Assembly: GCA_933228675.1 (NCBI GenBank)
Contig: OW121741.1
Span: 57,511,194-57,575,193, forward strand
Direction of reading: 5' to 3'
DNA: 64,000 nucleotides
Source of the DNA: Stomorhina lunata
Lineage: Eukaryota > Arthropoda > Insecta > Diptera > Rhiniidae
Shown piece by piece: positions 43,821-55,811 of this stretch. The notes under the pieces were generated by a model, which saw only the letters and a program-made list of their open reading frames with translations, was not told the origin of the DNA and did not search any database. The first letter of the stretch is position 1; each line of letters starts with the position of its first letter. Made by a program: the position numbers and the translations under genes.

Positions 43821-46800
43821 TAATACCCTGGTGAAAGGGTATTATAAATTTGTCATTCAGTTTGTAATTTCTTCATTATTTGTCGCAGACCCCACAAAAT
43901 TTATACCGATCGACTCAGAATCGGCAGGAGAATCGATTAAGCGATGTCCGTCTGTCTGTCTGTTGACATCAAGTTTTTGAAGCTGCTAGTGAGTGTATCG
44001 ACGTAAATTGTATATCAGATTTAATGAAATTGTCCTATGCAGCACGCTATTAAATTTCATCAAAATCGGTTTAAAAACATATAAAATTTTTAATTGAAAA
44101 GTACATTTCAGAAAGAATAGAAAAACCATACTCATGATGTACTAGCCTTCATAAATTATATATCTAATTATAGGAAATCCCCTCTGTTAAATTTCATCAA
44201 ATTCGGCCCATGACCACCTGAAATATTGCCAAAACACTACATTTGATGTTACCCAAATTGCCGAAAGTGCTCATTTGTTTAAAAAATACAATCGAAAAAT
44301 AAGAAGATGGGTACACATAAATTATATATCATACTTTAGGAAATTCTTCCGTGAAGTACGCTATTGAATTTCACGAATATTGGTCAAAAAACAACTAAGA
44401 TATGGTTAAAATACTAAAATCGATGTATTGCAAATTGCCAAATTCAAAATTTTTGAGAAAACTTTATTTGATTTTTTTGCAATTTCTGAGGGAGTACGTC
44501 CTAAAACCTGATATATAATTTATGTCGGTGTATTTCCGAGGAGCTTCACAAATCTGATTTCAGCAGACGGATATACATTATACTCGTATATCTTAAATCA
44601 GTGGTCTGACTTTTGATCATTGTAAAGCAAATATATTTATGTATGATGGGCCTGTATAATTCAATATAGAATTTGAATAAAATTGGTCCACAAACATTTG
44701 GAATATCTCCAAAACTCTACAGTCGATGAAAATTTTCTAAAAATAAAGTTTTTGGCAATTTGCGGAGCAGTGAGTCTGATGTTGTAGTGATATCTCTGGT
44801 GTTTATTTTAATTCTAAGACATGATATATAATTTCATGTCAGTATTTCCTCCAGGAGCTCCACAAACTGCATATGACATGAATTTGTGGTCTGATATTCG
44901 AACATTGTGAAACCATTATATCATACGTATATTCAAATATAATATATCAAATTGTAGGTAATATTTTCAGAACATTAAATACATCTCAATACAGTACTGA
45001 TATATCTCATTACAATAGAGATATCGCCAAAAGACCAGAATCAAGATAACATTTTTTAACAAAATACGATGGAACTTTTGTGATGGAAAAGTGTTTTAAA
45101 AATGTTGGTTCAAAGACGGAATTGACTATAGGCTCTCGATATGCAGTGACGAGCCTACTCTGAAATGGTTCGTTAAAATATAACTTTCAAATATTATTCA
45201 GGAAGATCCTTGAAAGATGGATTTGGTTAATTACTGACTTTCTAATATAGTTCTGATATATTTATGCACATTAAAAATGCATGTATGAAATATAGTTTGG
45301 ATACTAAGGCTAGAATAATACTTCTCAAATGTTATCGTTTACGTATTCATCTTAATAGGTCCATTAACTCTAAAATAATGATTACTACTACTAACCGTCA
45401 TACATAATTAATGAATTCAATCATATGTATATTACTTACTTACTTAAATGGCCTATAGTAACAACCTGTTTAGGTCAAAGGCCGAGCATATTTTAGAATT
45501 CCATGCGCTTCTATCTTGTGCGCATATTCTCCAATTTCTTATGCCAAGTTTTAAAAGATTTTCTTCTACTTCCCTCAGGATCATTATCAAACACTTTTCT
45601 TGCCGGAGTATTTGCATCCATTCGCACAACATGTCCTAACCAGTGCAGCCGCTGTTGCTTAATGCGTTTTACTATGTCTGTGTCAGCGTATAACTCATTC
45701 GATTCATTCGATGTCGATACTCATTGTTGACGCAGACTGGTCCAAATATTTTTCGTAGGATTTTCCTCTCAAACACTCCAAGGATAGCTTCATCTGCCTG
45801 TGCAAGTACCCATGATTCTGCACCATACAGTAACACGGGTAGAATAAGCGTTTTATAGAGCATAATTTTAGTTCTTACGGAGAGGACTTTATTTCTTACC
45901 TGTTTGCTTAGGCCAAAATAGCATCGATTGGCAAGTATTATTCTACGTTTAATTTCAAAGCTTATATCGTTGTTGATGTTCACAGCGGTACCAAGGTATA
46001 CAAATTCTTTTACAACTACGAAGCTATAGTTTTCTATGCGTACATGTGATCCAATTCTAGTGGTTTATCTGCCTGAAGAAACCATCAGTTTTGTTTTTGA
46101 TTCATATACAGCTAGACCCATTTTGTTTGATTCCTTCTCGATATTGGAAAAGGCGGCAGTTACCTCCCGTAAAGTGCGTCCCATAATATCAATGTCATCG
46201 GCATACGCGAGTAGCATATGCTTTCTGTTGAAGATTGTACCACTTGCATTAACTGCTGCATCTCGCAAGATTTTCTCTAGCACAATATTGAAGAGATCAC
46301 ATGATAGACTATCACCTTGTCTGAAATCCCGTTTAGTTATGAAAGACTCTGATAGGTTCTTACCTACCTTGACAGATGATATTGTATTAGTTAGTGTCAT
46401 CCTGCATAACTTTATTAGCTTCGTGGGGATGCCGAACTCAGAGATTGCTTTAAACACCTTCTTCCGTATCGGGCTGTCAAAAGCTGCTTTGAAGTCAACA
46501 AAGAGATGATACGTGTCAATTTGTTTCTCTTGGGTCTTCTCCAGGATCTGACGTAGAGTAAAGATCTGGTCAGTGGTTGATTTACCTGGTCTAAAGCTAC
46601 AGGTTTCCTTGGTAGTCTTTGCAGGAGAGAACACAATTGCTAAAACCATCTGTTTGGTGTTTAACTTATTGATAAAATTTACGCACTTCATTACGACTCT
46701 TATATAGCTCAACTCCTCGAACACACGTCTTTTCATTTCTTTCTTTTTTCTTCTTTTCTCTTTCTTTCTCTATATCTTTCTAAAGTTCGACGAGTAACTA

Positions 46801-47697
46801 CTGACTGCAGGGTTGCCCTGTAAGCTGCATTTTTCGCCGCAGTGGCATCGCGGCACTCCTCGTCATACCAAGAGTTTTTTGGGAGAGGGTTTTGGAACCC
46901 CAATATAGTTTTTGCAGCAGTTTTCATAGAGCTGACAATATGTTGCCATAGAGCGCTGATGTCGTTGGGAGTTGAAATATTTTCTCTGAGTAATTAAGCT
47001 ATTCGTCACGAGTAATCTGTGGCAAACACTTGGAATATCTCCAAACCCCTAGAATCGATGTACCACAAATTGCCTAATTTTTAATTAAGTTTTCACTTTT
47101 TTATTTTTTTGGCACTTTGGCAATATCTCAGGTGCTTATGGACCTTATGGATTTTGATTAAATTTTGTAGCGTGCTGAGTAGGAAAATTTCTTAAAATCT
47201 CCGGTGCTTATTTTTTTTTTTTTTTGATAAAAGAGAAGTAACACTCACGCAAATATTGCCTATGCAATTGTATATATAGTATATACGAATTGGGTTAACT
47301 TCTTTGGAAAGGGGATAGTACAGAAGCGAAAGCTGCTGAAAGGGAGAGATAAAGCTTTATATTATTCAAGTACTTTTCCGATGTAGATATTTTACGTTAG
47401 TAACCATAAGTTTTTCTAATATATGTCTGATATCCATTCTAAAGTATTATTTCTCACTAATTCCGCATACCCTTACATTCTAAGGCTTGTATTAATTACT
47501 CCCGAATATTATTATTGAAAATACTAAGTTCAGATAAAAGTGCATATTTATGAACTTTTTAGAACAGTGAAGTTTTACGTTTTCTAAATTTTAATTTTAT
47601 TCACTATAAAATCTTTCAATTATGTACTTAACTTTTGAAACACCATTGGTGAAGGCTATCTAAGATTCGGTAAAGCCGAATATAACACTCTAATTTG
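43821..47697 (+). mobile_element. HINE, first subfamily, copy F, with nested LINE
   Basis: The 5' end (TAATACCCTGGTGAAAGGG) is slightly eroded. The first GTCCGTCTGTCTG core is at about 43946. The 3' end is TTCGGTAAAGCCGAA...CTAATTTG. The interior resembles copies A and B. A 5'-truncated LINE interrupts it at 45432-46990. There is also T18 at about 47210. Confidence 0.8.
45432..46990 (-). pseudogene. LINE RT fragment (clade uncertain), 5' truncated
   Basis: On the minus strand: an N-terminal linker (NSWYDEECRDATAAKNAAY), RT with FRPGKSTTDQIFTL, LFVDFKAAFDSPIRK (motif A), RQGDSLSCDLFNIVLEK (motif B) and LLAYADDIDIMG (active site intact). The C-terminal region has NRCYFGLSKQVRNKV, TLILPVLLYGAESW and a final LHWLGHVVRMD-type block near 45620. 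Frames shift between 46735 and 46065, and again near 45980 and 45670. The 3' end carries TAAGTAAGTAAGTAA (minus strand), a tetranucleotide tail. It is inserted in HINE copy F. Confidence 0.83.
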
Positions 47698-47701
47698 TTT
47701 T

Positions 47702-47815
47702 TTTATAATTGGCGGATGCAGTCTTTCTAGCACTTGATACGTAAGACTTTTCAGACAAAATTTTCCAGAACAAGCCAGATTCGTCAGCATTATGCAACTT
47801 ATCATGACATAGATC
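47702..47815 (-). pseudogene. pogo/jerky-type transposase fragment
   Basis: About 35 codons on the minus strand include KLHNADESGLFWKILSEKSY, matching the first-Asp region of pogo/Tigger/jerky transposases (NADE(S/T)GLFWK). It is cut on the left by HINE copy F and on the right by HINE copy G. Confidence 0.7.
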
Positions 47816-47821
47816 CATTTT

Positions 47822-48990
47822 GATACCCACCATCATAAAGAATGGGGGTATATTGTGATTGTTTGTTGTTTGTTTGTGACTTCCTTAATACTGGCTCAAA
47901 TCCAAAAACGATGTATATTCTGAATCCTGTGTAACACATTATAACAGAAATATGCATACGAAATTCCTCCTCCGTAACTGAAGTCATAACTCCTCCACTC
48001 CCATGAGCGTTACGTAATGTATGAACAGCCCTAAGACGATTGAGCGATGTACGTCTGTCTGTCCGTCTGCCTGTCTATTGTCGGTACGATATGGTCTGAA
48101 CGAAAGGAGCTAGGTCCGCCTGGGCTTATCTGCTAATATATCACAAATTATATTAGGAATGACGATAAAGTTTAGCATAGGAAAGTTTAACATGATTATG
48201 CATATCAAATTTCATGGAAATCGGTTCACATTTAAGCATAGCTCCCGTACAAAACACTTACGAAAACAGCCTAAATTCCACCTAAAATATAATTAAATGC
48301 CACTAAATGATAAAGAACGTTTTATGTGATAGCAGTCAGTGTGCCAAATTTTGTTACAATCGGTTACCATTTGACCATAGCTCTCATATAAAAAACTTAT
48401 GCAAACACAAAAAGTTAAGAGGTTTATGTCAAAGAGACAAAATTTGTCAATATTATTTCTTAAAAAAGTTCTGTATTGAAAATAACACTGTGCTAGTCGC
48501 AAATTTTAACAAGCTGCTATTGAATTCAGCGTACTCGAATTAGCTTTACCAGTAGAGTGCCCGCTTCTTAAAAATAAAAAGTGTCTAATTCGAGCACAGT
48601 GTAATTAGTGACCACATATAACCCAGCCCCAGGTATCACTTTAATGCTGATAAATTAAATGAAATAATATGAGCTATGAAGACTTAATTTAGAGCAGACA
48701 ACATTTATGCAAGTAAATATTGGTCATTATTTATTATAGCTTTTATATAAAAAACTCTCCCGGAAACCACTAAAATGCTATAAGCTGTGATAGTTATATT
48801 TATTAATTTCTATTCAATCGCTATAAACTTTAGTTACTAGGTGAGATGACATAAGAGAATTTTTATATTAGTACTAGTATATGTACTAAGTTTACGGTCA
48901 CTGTTTAACTATAACATTCTCAGAATACCCGTTATGAGACCAAATTTATTTCAAAAGGGTTACAATTTAGTATATTACCACGGAAACCTG
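47822..48990 (+). mobile_element. HINE, third subfamily, copy G, 3' end missing
   Basis: It starts ATACCCACCATCATAAAG with a T before it. The core is GTCTGTCTGTCCGTCTGCC at about 48053. The interior matches copies D and E. Homology fades near 48990 and no CTTG terminus is present. Confidence 0.75.
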
Positions 48991-49581
48991 AAGCATTTTT
49001 GTTGTTGGTTTTAAGTAGAAAATAAACGAAAAAAATTTTTGGAATAACTTTATGCGGAATAAATTTAAAACAAAACAATTCAATAATTTTAAGAAGTTTT
49101 CGGTTTCAAACATACGATTTATTATCTCGGTGTTGTCATTAATAGCCGTTCTGACTGCAACAATTTGGTTTTTATTAGATTTTTCTTAAAATTTCCTGTT
49201 TATATTTTGTTTGTAGTCCTCTACTTTGTTATTCACTAATTCAAAAGTAAATTGTTTTATAAAGAAAATGTTTTAGTTTTTAAGTAAATAACACATAAAG
49301 TATGTCAAGATAATAGTTATTAGGTTAGTCACTAATATGCACTTTTAAATTTAATTTAATTTAAATTTTAGTATTATATTTTTAATGTTCTAATTTACAA
49401 TTACAAGCACACGGACGATAGAAATGACAGCCGATATAATACTAAGTTTCTATTTTACAGACTTATTCATAACAATTCTATTAAGCAATTGGGAGTCTGT
49501 AGAGTAAAAAGATATAGCTTAATTTAAGAATTAAAAGTTAATTTAAGAATATCGAAACAGACGAAGTATGTGATAAATGGA
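48991..49581. other. AT-rich sequence without recognisable feature
   Basis: No gene or repeat border was identified. Confidence 0.55.
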
Positions 49582-50100
49582 TTAACCTTCATCTGCTCCT
49601 AAAAAAATCACGTTGTCTACCTTTGCGTAGTTTTCTACGCATGCAATATTATTTATAGTTTTTGGTACAAAATTTTGAAAACTCTGGGAGGAAATAGTTA
49701 GAAAAAGTAATTTATATTTATTTGGTAGACGAAAAAGCTTTTTTTACATTTCGAAGTCTTAAATTAGCTTTCCACCGAGAAAGACTATATGAGAAAAAAC
49801 CATTACCCATTGTCATGAACTTAGTTCAAAACAATACGTTGGTACTGATTTTGTTAGCATACCTAAGCTTATACTCAATAGTACGCTGGCGTAAGGTGGG
49901 AAATAGTAGTGGTCAGCGATGGGCAGCACCCTATAATAAAGCTTTGAATTTCGGAAAAAAGCAACAGAAGTAAAGTTGTAAACCTAATATTTTGAAGGTT
50001 TGAAGGTTAAAAGGTAGCAAGCACCTTTTATATAACTAACAGATGTATCACTTTACTAGATTATGAAGATTCTGGCACTAATTCTTCTTTATCTTCTTTT

Positions 50101-50236
50101 TATACCCTTCACCAATAGGTGAAAGGGTATTATAAGTTTGTGATTCCGTTTGTAATTTTTTTATTAGTGATCGTAGACCCCATAAAAATTATACCGATCG
50201 ACTCAGAATCGGGAGGAGAATCGATTAAGCGATGTC

Positions 50237-50268
<32 letters not shown>

Positions 50269-51290
50269 CGTCTGTCTGTCTGTCTGTTGAAATCAAGTTT
50301 CTGAAGCCCCTGGAGGATGGACTTACATAAATTATATATCAGATTTTAGGAAATTCTCCCGCAATGAACGCTATTAAATTTCATTAAAATCGGTTTATAA
50401 ACACCGAAAATATCGAAAAAATACCAAAAATTAGACGAAAATTTTAAAATTTTTGATTGAAACACACTTTTAAATAACAAGAGAAAAAAGATACTCCTGG
50501 TGTACATGTGATAATATGTTATATATCAGATTATAGGAAATATTTTCCCAAACCACTCTGTAAAATTTTATCAAAATCGGTCCATAAACAACTGAGATAT
50601 CGCCAAAACACTGAATTTGATGTATCGCAAATTTCCCAAAGTACACATTAGAGAATGTTTGTTGAAAAAATTAAATGCAGAAATAGGAAAAACTATCCTC
50701 CTTTAGTACGGACCTACATAAATTTTATATCAGATTTTAGGAAATTCCCCCACCAAGCACGTTATTAAATATTATCAAAAGCGGTCTGTAAACAATTGAG
50801 ATATCGCCATAACACTACATTTGATGTACAGCAAATTGCCCAAAGTACGTGTCTAAGAAATTTTGTTTACATTTTGTAAGTATTGTTTCAGCGATATCTC
50901 AGGTGTTTATGGACCGATTGTGATGAAATTTGACATCGTTCTTTATGGGAGGATTTTCTAAAATCTGATATATATACTCCACAAATCTGATTATGAATAC
51001 CATTCAAATTGTACCGATCAACTCAGAATCGGCACAAGAATCGATTTCGCGACCTCCGTCCGTCTGTCCGTCCGTCTGTTTGTTTGCCCGTCAGTCCGTC
51101 TGTTTGTTTATCCGTCCGTCTACATGTCCGTCCGTCTACCTGTCTGTCCTTTTTATACCCTTCACCAATAGGTGAAAGGGTATTATAAGTTTGTGATTCC
51201 GTTTGTAATTTTTTTATTAGTGATCGTAGACCCCATAAAAATTATACCGATCGACTCAGAATCGGGAGGAGAATCGATTAAGCGATGTCC

Positions 51291-51325
<35 letters not shown>

Positions 51326-52210
51326 CGTCTGTCTGTCTGTCTGTTGAAATCAAGTTTCTGAAGCCCCTGGAGGATGGACTTACATAAATTATATATCAGA
51401 TTTTAGGAAATTCTCCCGCAATGAACGCTATTAAATTTCATTAAAATCGGTTTATAAACACCGAAAATATCGAAAAAATACCAAAAATTAGACGAAAATT
51501 TTAAAATTTTTGATTGAAACACACTTTTAAATAACAAGAGAAAAAAGATACTCCTGGTGTACATGTGATAATATGTTATATATCAGATTATAGGAAATAT
51601 TTTCCCAAACCACTCTGTAAAATTTTATCAAAATCGGTCCATAAACAACTGAGATATCGCCAAAACACTGAATTTGATGTATCGCAAATTTCCCAAAGTA
51701 CACATTAGAGAATGTTTGTTGAAAAAATTAAATGCAGAAATAGGAAAAACTATCCTCCTTTAGTACGGACCTACATAAATTTTATATCAGATTTTAGGAA
51801 ATTCCCCCACCAAGCACGTTATTAAATATTATCAAAAGCGGTCTGTAAACAATTGAGATATCGCCATAACACTACATTTGATGTACAGCAAATTGCCCAA
51901 AGTACGTGTCTAAGAAATTTTGTTTACATTTTGTAAGTATTGTTTCAGCGATATCTCAGGTGTTTATGGACCGATTGTGATGAAATTTGACATCGTTCTT
52001 TATGGGAGGATTTTCTAAAATCTGATATATATACTCCACAAATCTGATTATGAATACCATTCAAATTGTACCGATCAACTCAGAATCGGCACAAGAATCG
52101 ATTTCGCGACCTCCGTCCGTCTGTCCGTCCGTCTGTTTGTTTGCCCGTCAGTCCGTCTGTTTGTTTATCCGTCCGTCTACATGTCCGTCCGTCTACCTGT
52201 CTGTCCTTTT
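50101..52210 (+). repeat. Tandem duplication of the HINE 5' half
   Basis: 50101-51153 and 51154-52210 are essentially identical. The only clear difference is one extra TCTG in the second core (six versus seven). Both units begin at the HINE 5' terminus and end in CTGTCCTTTT. Copy A has one unit. Confidence 0.93.
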
Positions 52211-53151
52211 TTCTGTTGTAGTCAAGTTTTTGGAGCTCCTGTTTTGTCGATATCTCAGATGTTTATTTTGATGAAGTTTAATAGCGTCCTTCGCAGGGGA
52301 TTATCTAAATCCTGATGCATTCTGTAATTTGTGGTAGATATAATTTAGCGTTTAAGCGATGGTGTTTTGATCGACAATGTTGAAATTCAGGGTGGGACAA
52401 TTCAGGAGCTCCACAAATCTGGTTTTAGCAGACAGACACACTGCATTTATCTTAATTTTGTGTCTGACTTTTGAACATTATGATAACATTTGAGAATGTA
52501 TTATATATCAAATTATAGGTAATCTTCCTAGGAAGTACAAAATTGCAGCTAATTACATGATATCCGTTCAAAACCTACATATGTATGTAAGTATCTCACA
52601 TATCAACAAAAATTTAAATTTTTTAATTGCAATTGGGAGAAATCCGTTCACGTTTGACAATTGATCCCGTATAACTTCGCCTAAGGCAATCTCTTAGTAG
52701 CTAATAAATGACAAATTATAATAGATACGATGATGACATTTAGTAAAAAGACGTTGTACAATATTGATATTCAGGACAATAGCGCCTAAAATAAACTTTC
52801 TAGAGGGACAACATTTGACAAAAGTATTTCTGATCTCTTGAAAAGTTCGATATTGAAAATGGGCGAGCTCTATTCACATTTAGTGAAATCTCCCATATAA
52901 ACCCGACCGGGAATCGATTTAATGCTGATAAATTAAATCACATTAAAATTGCACAAAGAACTAGAGCAAAACTTTTCAAACATCCATCGGACAGATCGAA
53001 AGAACTATACATCCCAAATATTATTGATGAAGTGTTCATTTTAATTAATTAACTAACTTCAAATTAATAAGTAAACTTTTCCGACAAAGCTGATAACCAT
53101 CCATTCAAAAGCTATATATTTCACGTATGTATCTAAAACTAAGAGTGTATA

Positions 53152-53366
53152 TTTAGTGATATTTTTATTATTATATTTTTTATTTAAATATTTATTATTT
53201 TATAAAAATTAATTGAGTTTTTATTTTAGAAATTATAATATTAAACATCAAATTTTTTATAACACAAAAATGATAGAAATCTATACAAAACAAAAAATAA
53301 TAATATAAAATTTTATAACAAGTAGAATATTTATAAAGTAAATTTAAAGACATTAAAGACGCTACA
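53152..53366 (-). repeat. 3' LTR of the deleted element
   Basis: In element orientation it starts TGTAGCGTC and ends ATATCACTAAA, 215 bp. It differs from the other LTR by one ATA repeat unit, so the element is young. Confidence 0.9.
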
Positions 53367-53379
53367 TAGCTTCCCCTCT

Positions 53380-53875
53380 CAGAAAAAAAAAATAATATAA
53401 TTTTATAAGTGATTTTATCGGCACTATCAACTAATTCTTGATTTTCTTTATTTATGAACGCTGGTTTCAATAAATCTATTGACACAGTTCGAACTAAGTT
53501 ACCATATTGAATTGTAAATGTTTTGTCATTTCTTGATATTACTTTAAATGGTCCTTCAAAGGGAGTTGATAGTTTAGATGGTTGTATAACTTTAAGGAAT
53601 ACGTAATCACAATTTGATAAAGATTTAGGAATGTAAGATTTTTCTATGTTGTGATAAATTACTTTTGATCTCACTTCTGAAAAATGTTCTCTTAATTTTG
53701 AAAGCAAAAAATCGCTAGAAACATTTTCTTTTGATTCAACAATAAGTTCACCTGGAATTTTCAAACATTGTCCATAGACTAATTCAGCTGGTGAACACTT
53801 TAAATCATTTTTAATAGAGGTTCTTAATCCCAATAAAATTAGCGGTAACATTTCTGACCATAAAAATATCGCCAA
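53380..53875 (-). pseudogene. pol: Integrase C-terminal fragment (Ty3/gypsy type)
   Basis: An open frame starts at the LTR boundary with LAIFLWSEMLPLILLGLRTS, the end of the integrase core. It continues through SPAELVYGQCLKIPGE and the C-terminal domain (NCDYVFLKVIQPSKL, EGPFKVISRNDKTFTI), and stops inside the LTR. The motif string LLGLRTSIKNDLKCSPAELVYG is typical of the gypsy integrases of CsRn1/mag-like elements. Everything from gag to the integrase core is missing. Confidence 0.85.
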
Positions 53876-54093
53876 TTTAGTGATATTTTTATTATTATAT
53901 TTTTTATTTAAATATTTATTATTTTATAAAAATTAATTGAGTTTTTATTTTAGAAATTATAATATTAAACATCAAATTTTTTATAACACAAAAATGATAG
54001 AAATCTATACAAAACAAAAAATAATAATAATATAAAATTTTATAACAAGTAGAATATTTATAAAGTAAATTTAAAGACATTAAAGACGCTACA
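53876..54093 (-). repeat. 5' LTR of the deleted element
   Basis: 218 bp, nearly identical to the 3' LTR. It is followed by TTGGCGATA, where TGGCGA could be the start of a primer site fused to coding sequence. Confidence 0.88.
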
Positions 54094-55071
54094 GTATACC
54101 CTATAATTTTAAGGCTTGTATACATTGACAATCATTGTTAAAGCTTTGACCTAAACCAGTCCGCTAACTTCAGAGTTTTACATAACTAATCAAGAACTTT
54201 TACTAGTTGGATAATTCGTACGAATTAAAGTGCACAACCCTCACTGGGCACAGCGTTTTTGGGTTGCATGTCAGAATACTTAAACTTTATCAAATCGATG
54301 TGCTATTGCAAATCTAAGGGCATCTACATTTTGAAGCATCTTTTCTGCATGGTTTATCTGGTCTATCGAACTTTATTAAATGTTCGTAAAATATGTGTCT
54401 ATTTTATTTCGAAGCTACTGGCTGGCTTAAATATGCATTCTCTACTTGTAGTCTAGTAATCATTATCTTTCACAAAGTGACCACTTTAGAACCCAAGTGA
54501 AGCTTCCCTAGACATCAGCCACCTGCCCAACCTAACCTTTGGGTGCATAACTATTCTAGATGATGACGCCACCGAAAAGGTTTTCGTTTTCCGACTCTTA
54601 ATTTTAAAGACTCTTTGCATATAATACTAGTATAACCAAATTTTGCTTGAAATTACATTAAGTACTTTTGCAACACCATTGGTGAAGGGTATCCAAGATT
54701 CGGCAAAGCCGAATATACCACTCTTACTTGTTAGTTTTTCATGTAAATGGTGTAAAAATAATAATCAAAAAGAACTTTTCCATGTGTTAAAACCACAATG
54801 ATTGACAAAAAAGAACCATGACATCAAAAATTCTTACCAAAAACGTATGTTTTTTCCCATATGCGTTGAAAACTACGCAAGGGTAGACAATGTAACTTTT
54901 TTGATCCAGTCCATAAAAATTTCGGAGTAAAAAATGCCTTAAATTATGCAAAATCATGTTACTTACAAAGTCAATAAATTTTGTTAACATAAAGCTAGAA
55001 CTTCCAAAGAAAAACAGAGAAATTGTGTAGCGTTTGCGTAGTTTTCTACGCAAAGAGCAGATGAAGGTTAA

Positions 55072-55811
55072 TGATAATTAAGATTAATATATATTGGATT
55101 GTATGACATATGAATGGATATTAATTTATGAATGAAATAATCAAAGTTTTAATTTGTTATAGTATTTTTTGGTCCTTTTTGGCGTGTGATGAACGGTGGA
55201 TGGAAAAAGTTTAGTGGACTTAGTTAGCAATCGGTAGTTTTGTGGTTATTCACTTTCTGTGCTGACTATTAATGTTGATGGTAGTGTTTGCAGGATTTTA
55301 ATACTTTTTGTAAAATTATTTTGCTAAAGTTAGGTAGTCTTTTACAAAAAATAAGATGTTATTGAGATATTTTTATTGTAATATATTCATTAGGACTCAC
55401 CACTTATACCACTATTCACAGTTTAGACCATGTGACAACTCAAACTACTCGAATATTACAAAATTGATGAAAATATAATTCATGTGACTTTTCCAATCAA
55501 ATTATAATGGAAAAAGAATGTTCTCTGTAGCAACTGAAAGTATATATGAATATGTATATGACGATCAGATCACATGTCTTCGATAAATGTATATTAGTTA
55601 AATTGATAACTTTGCCTTACCTCATTTGAATTATACGTGCAGTTTATCAAGTAATTGTTTGCATTATACAAAAATATTGAAAATGCAATTTAAATTTCGA
55701 AAATTAAACAACAAATGTTTTAAATTTGATTCTTTTGTTAATGTAACTGTTTACTGCAGAAAGTCGGTAAAAAAATTTAATATATACATGTATAACAACA
55801 ACAATACAAAA
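55072..55811. other. AT-rich sequence without recognisable feature
   Basis: No gene. The short frame at 55626 runs into the HINE end and is not credible. Confidence 0.55.

Larger units (their letters stand above)
53152..54093 (-). mobile_element. Internally deleted Ty3/gypsy-type LTR element in HINE copy B
   Basis: Two LTRs (53152-53366 and 53876-54093) flank 509 bp of internal sequence. The TSD GTATA is at 53147-53151 and 54094-54098, and the empty site GTGTATACCC is kept in HINE copy A at about 5033. The polypurine tract (GAGAGGGGAAGC, minus strand) precedes the 3' LTR. The 5' LTR runs straight into integrase. Confidence 0.9.
50101..54730 (+). mobile_element. HINE, first subfamily, copy B, with duplicated 5' half and nested LTR element
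   Basis: The 5' end TATACCCTTCACCAATAGG follows CTTCTTTT. The 3' end is ATTCGGCAAAGCCGAAT...CTTACTTG followed by TT. It is collinear with copy A (4410-6954, other strand). It has two extra parts: a second copy of its first 1053 bp, and a 942-bp LTR element. Confidence 0.88.
49582..55071. mobile_element. piggyBac-like non-autonomous element, containing HINE copy B
   Basis: Perfect 18-bp inverted ends: ATTAACCTTCATCTGCTC at 49581 and its reverse complement ending at 55072. TTAA at each border (49582-49585, 55068-55071) is the piggyBac target site. The subterminal palindrome GCGTAGTTTTCTACGC occurs near both ends (about 49625 and 55036), with a further inverted match at 54864. Without the HINE the element is about 860 bp. 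The longest frame (49722-49973) is not a piggyBac transposase and is not recognised. Confidence 0.8.

Noticed and set aside
49722..49973. 83-codon frame as a piggyBac transposase fragment
   Set aside because: No acidic catalytic motif or Cys-rich tail. Length and content fit chance in a non-autonomous element.
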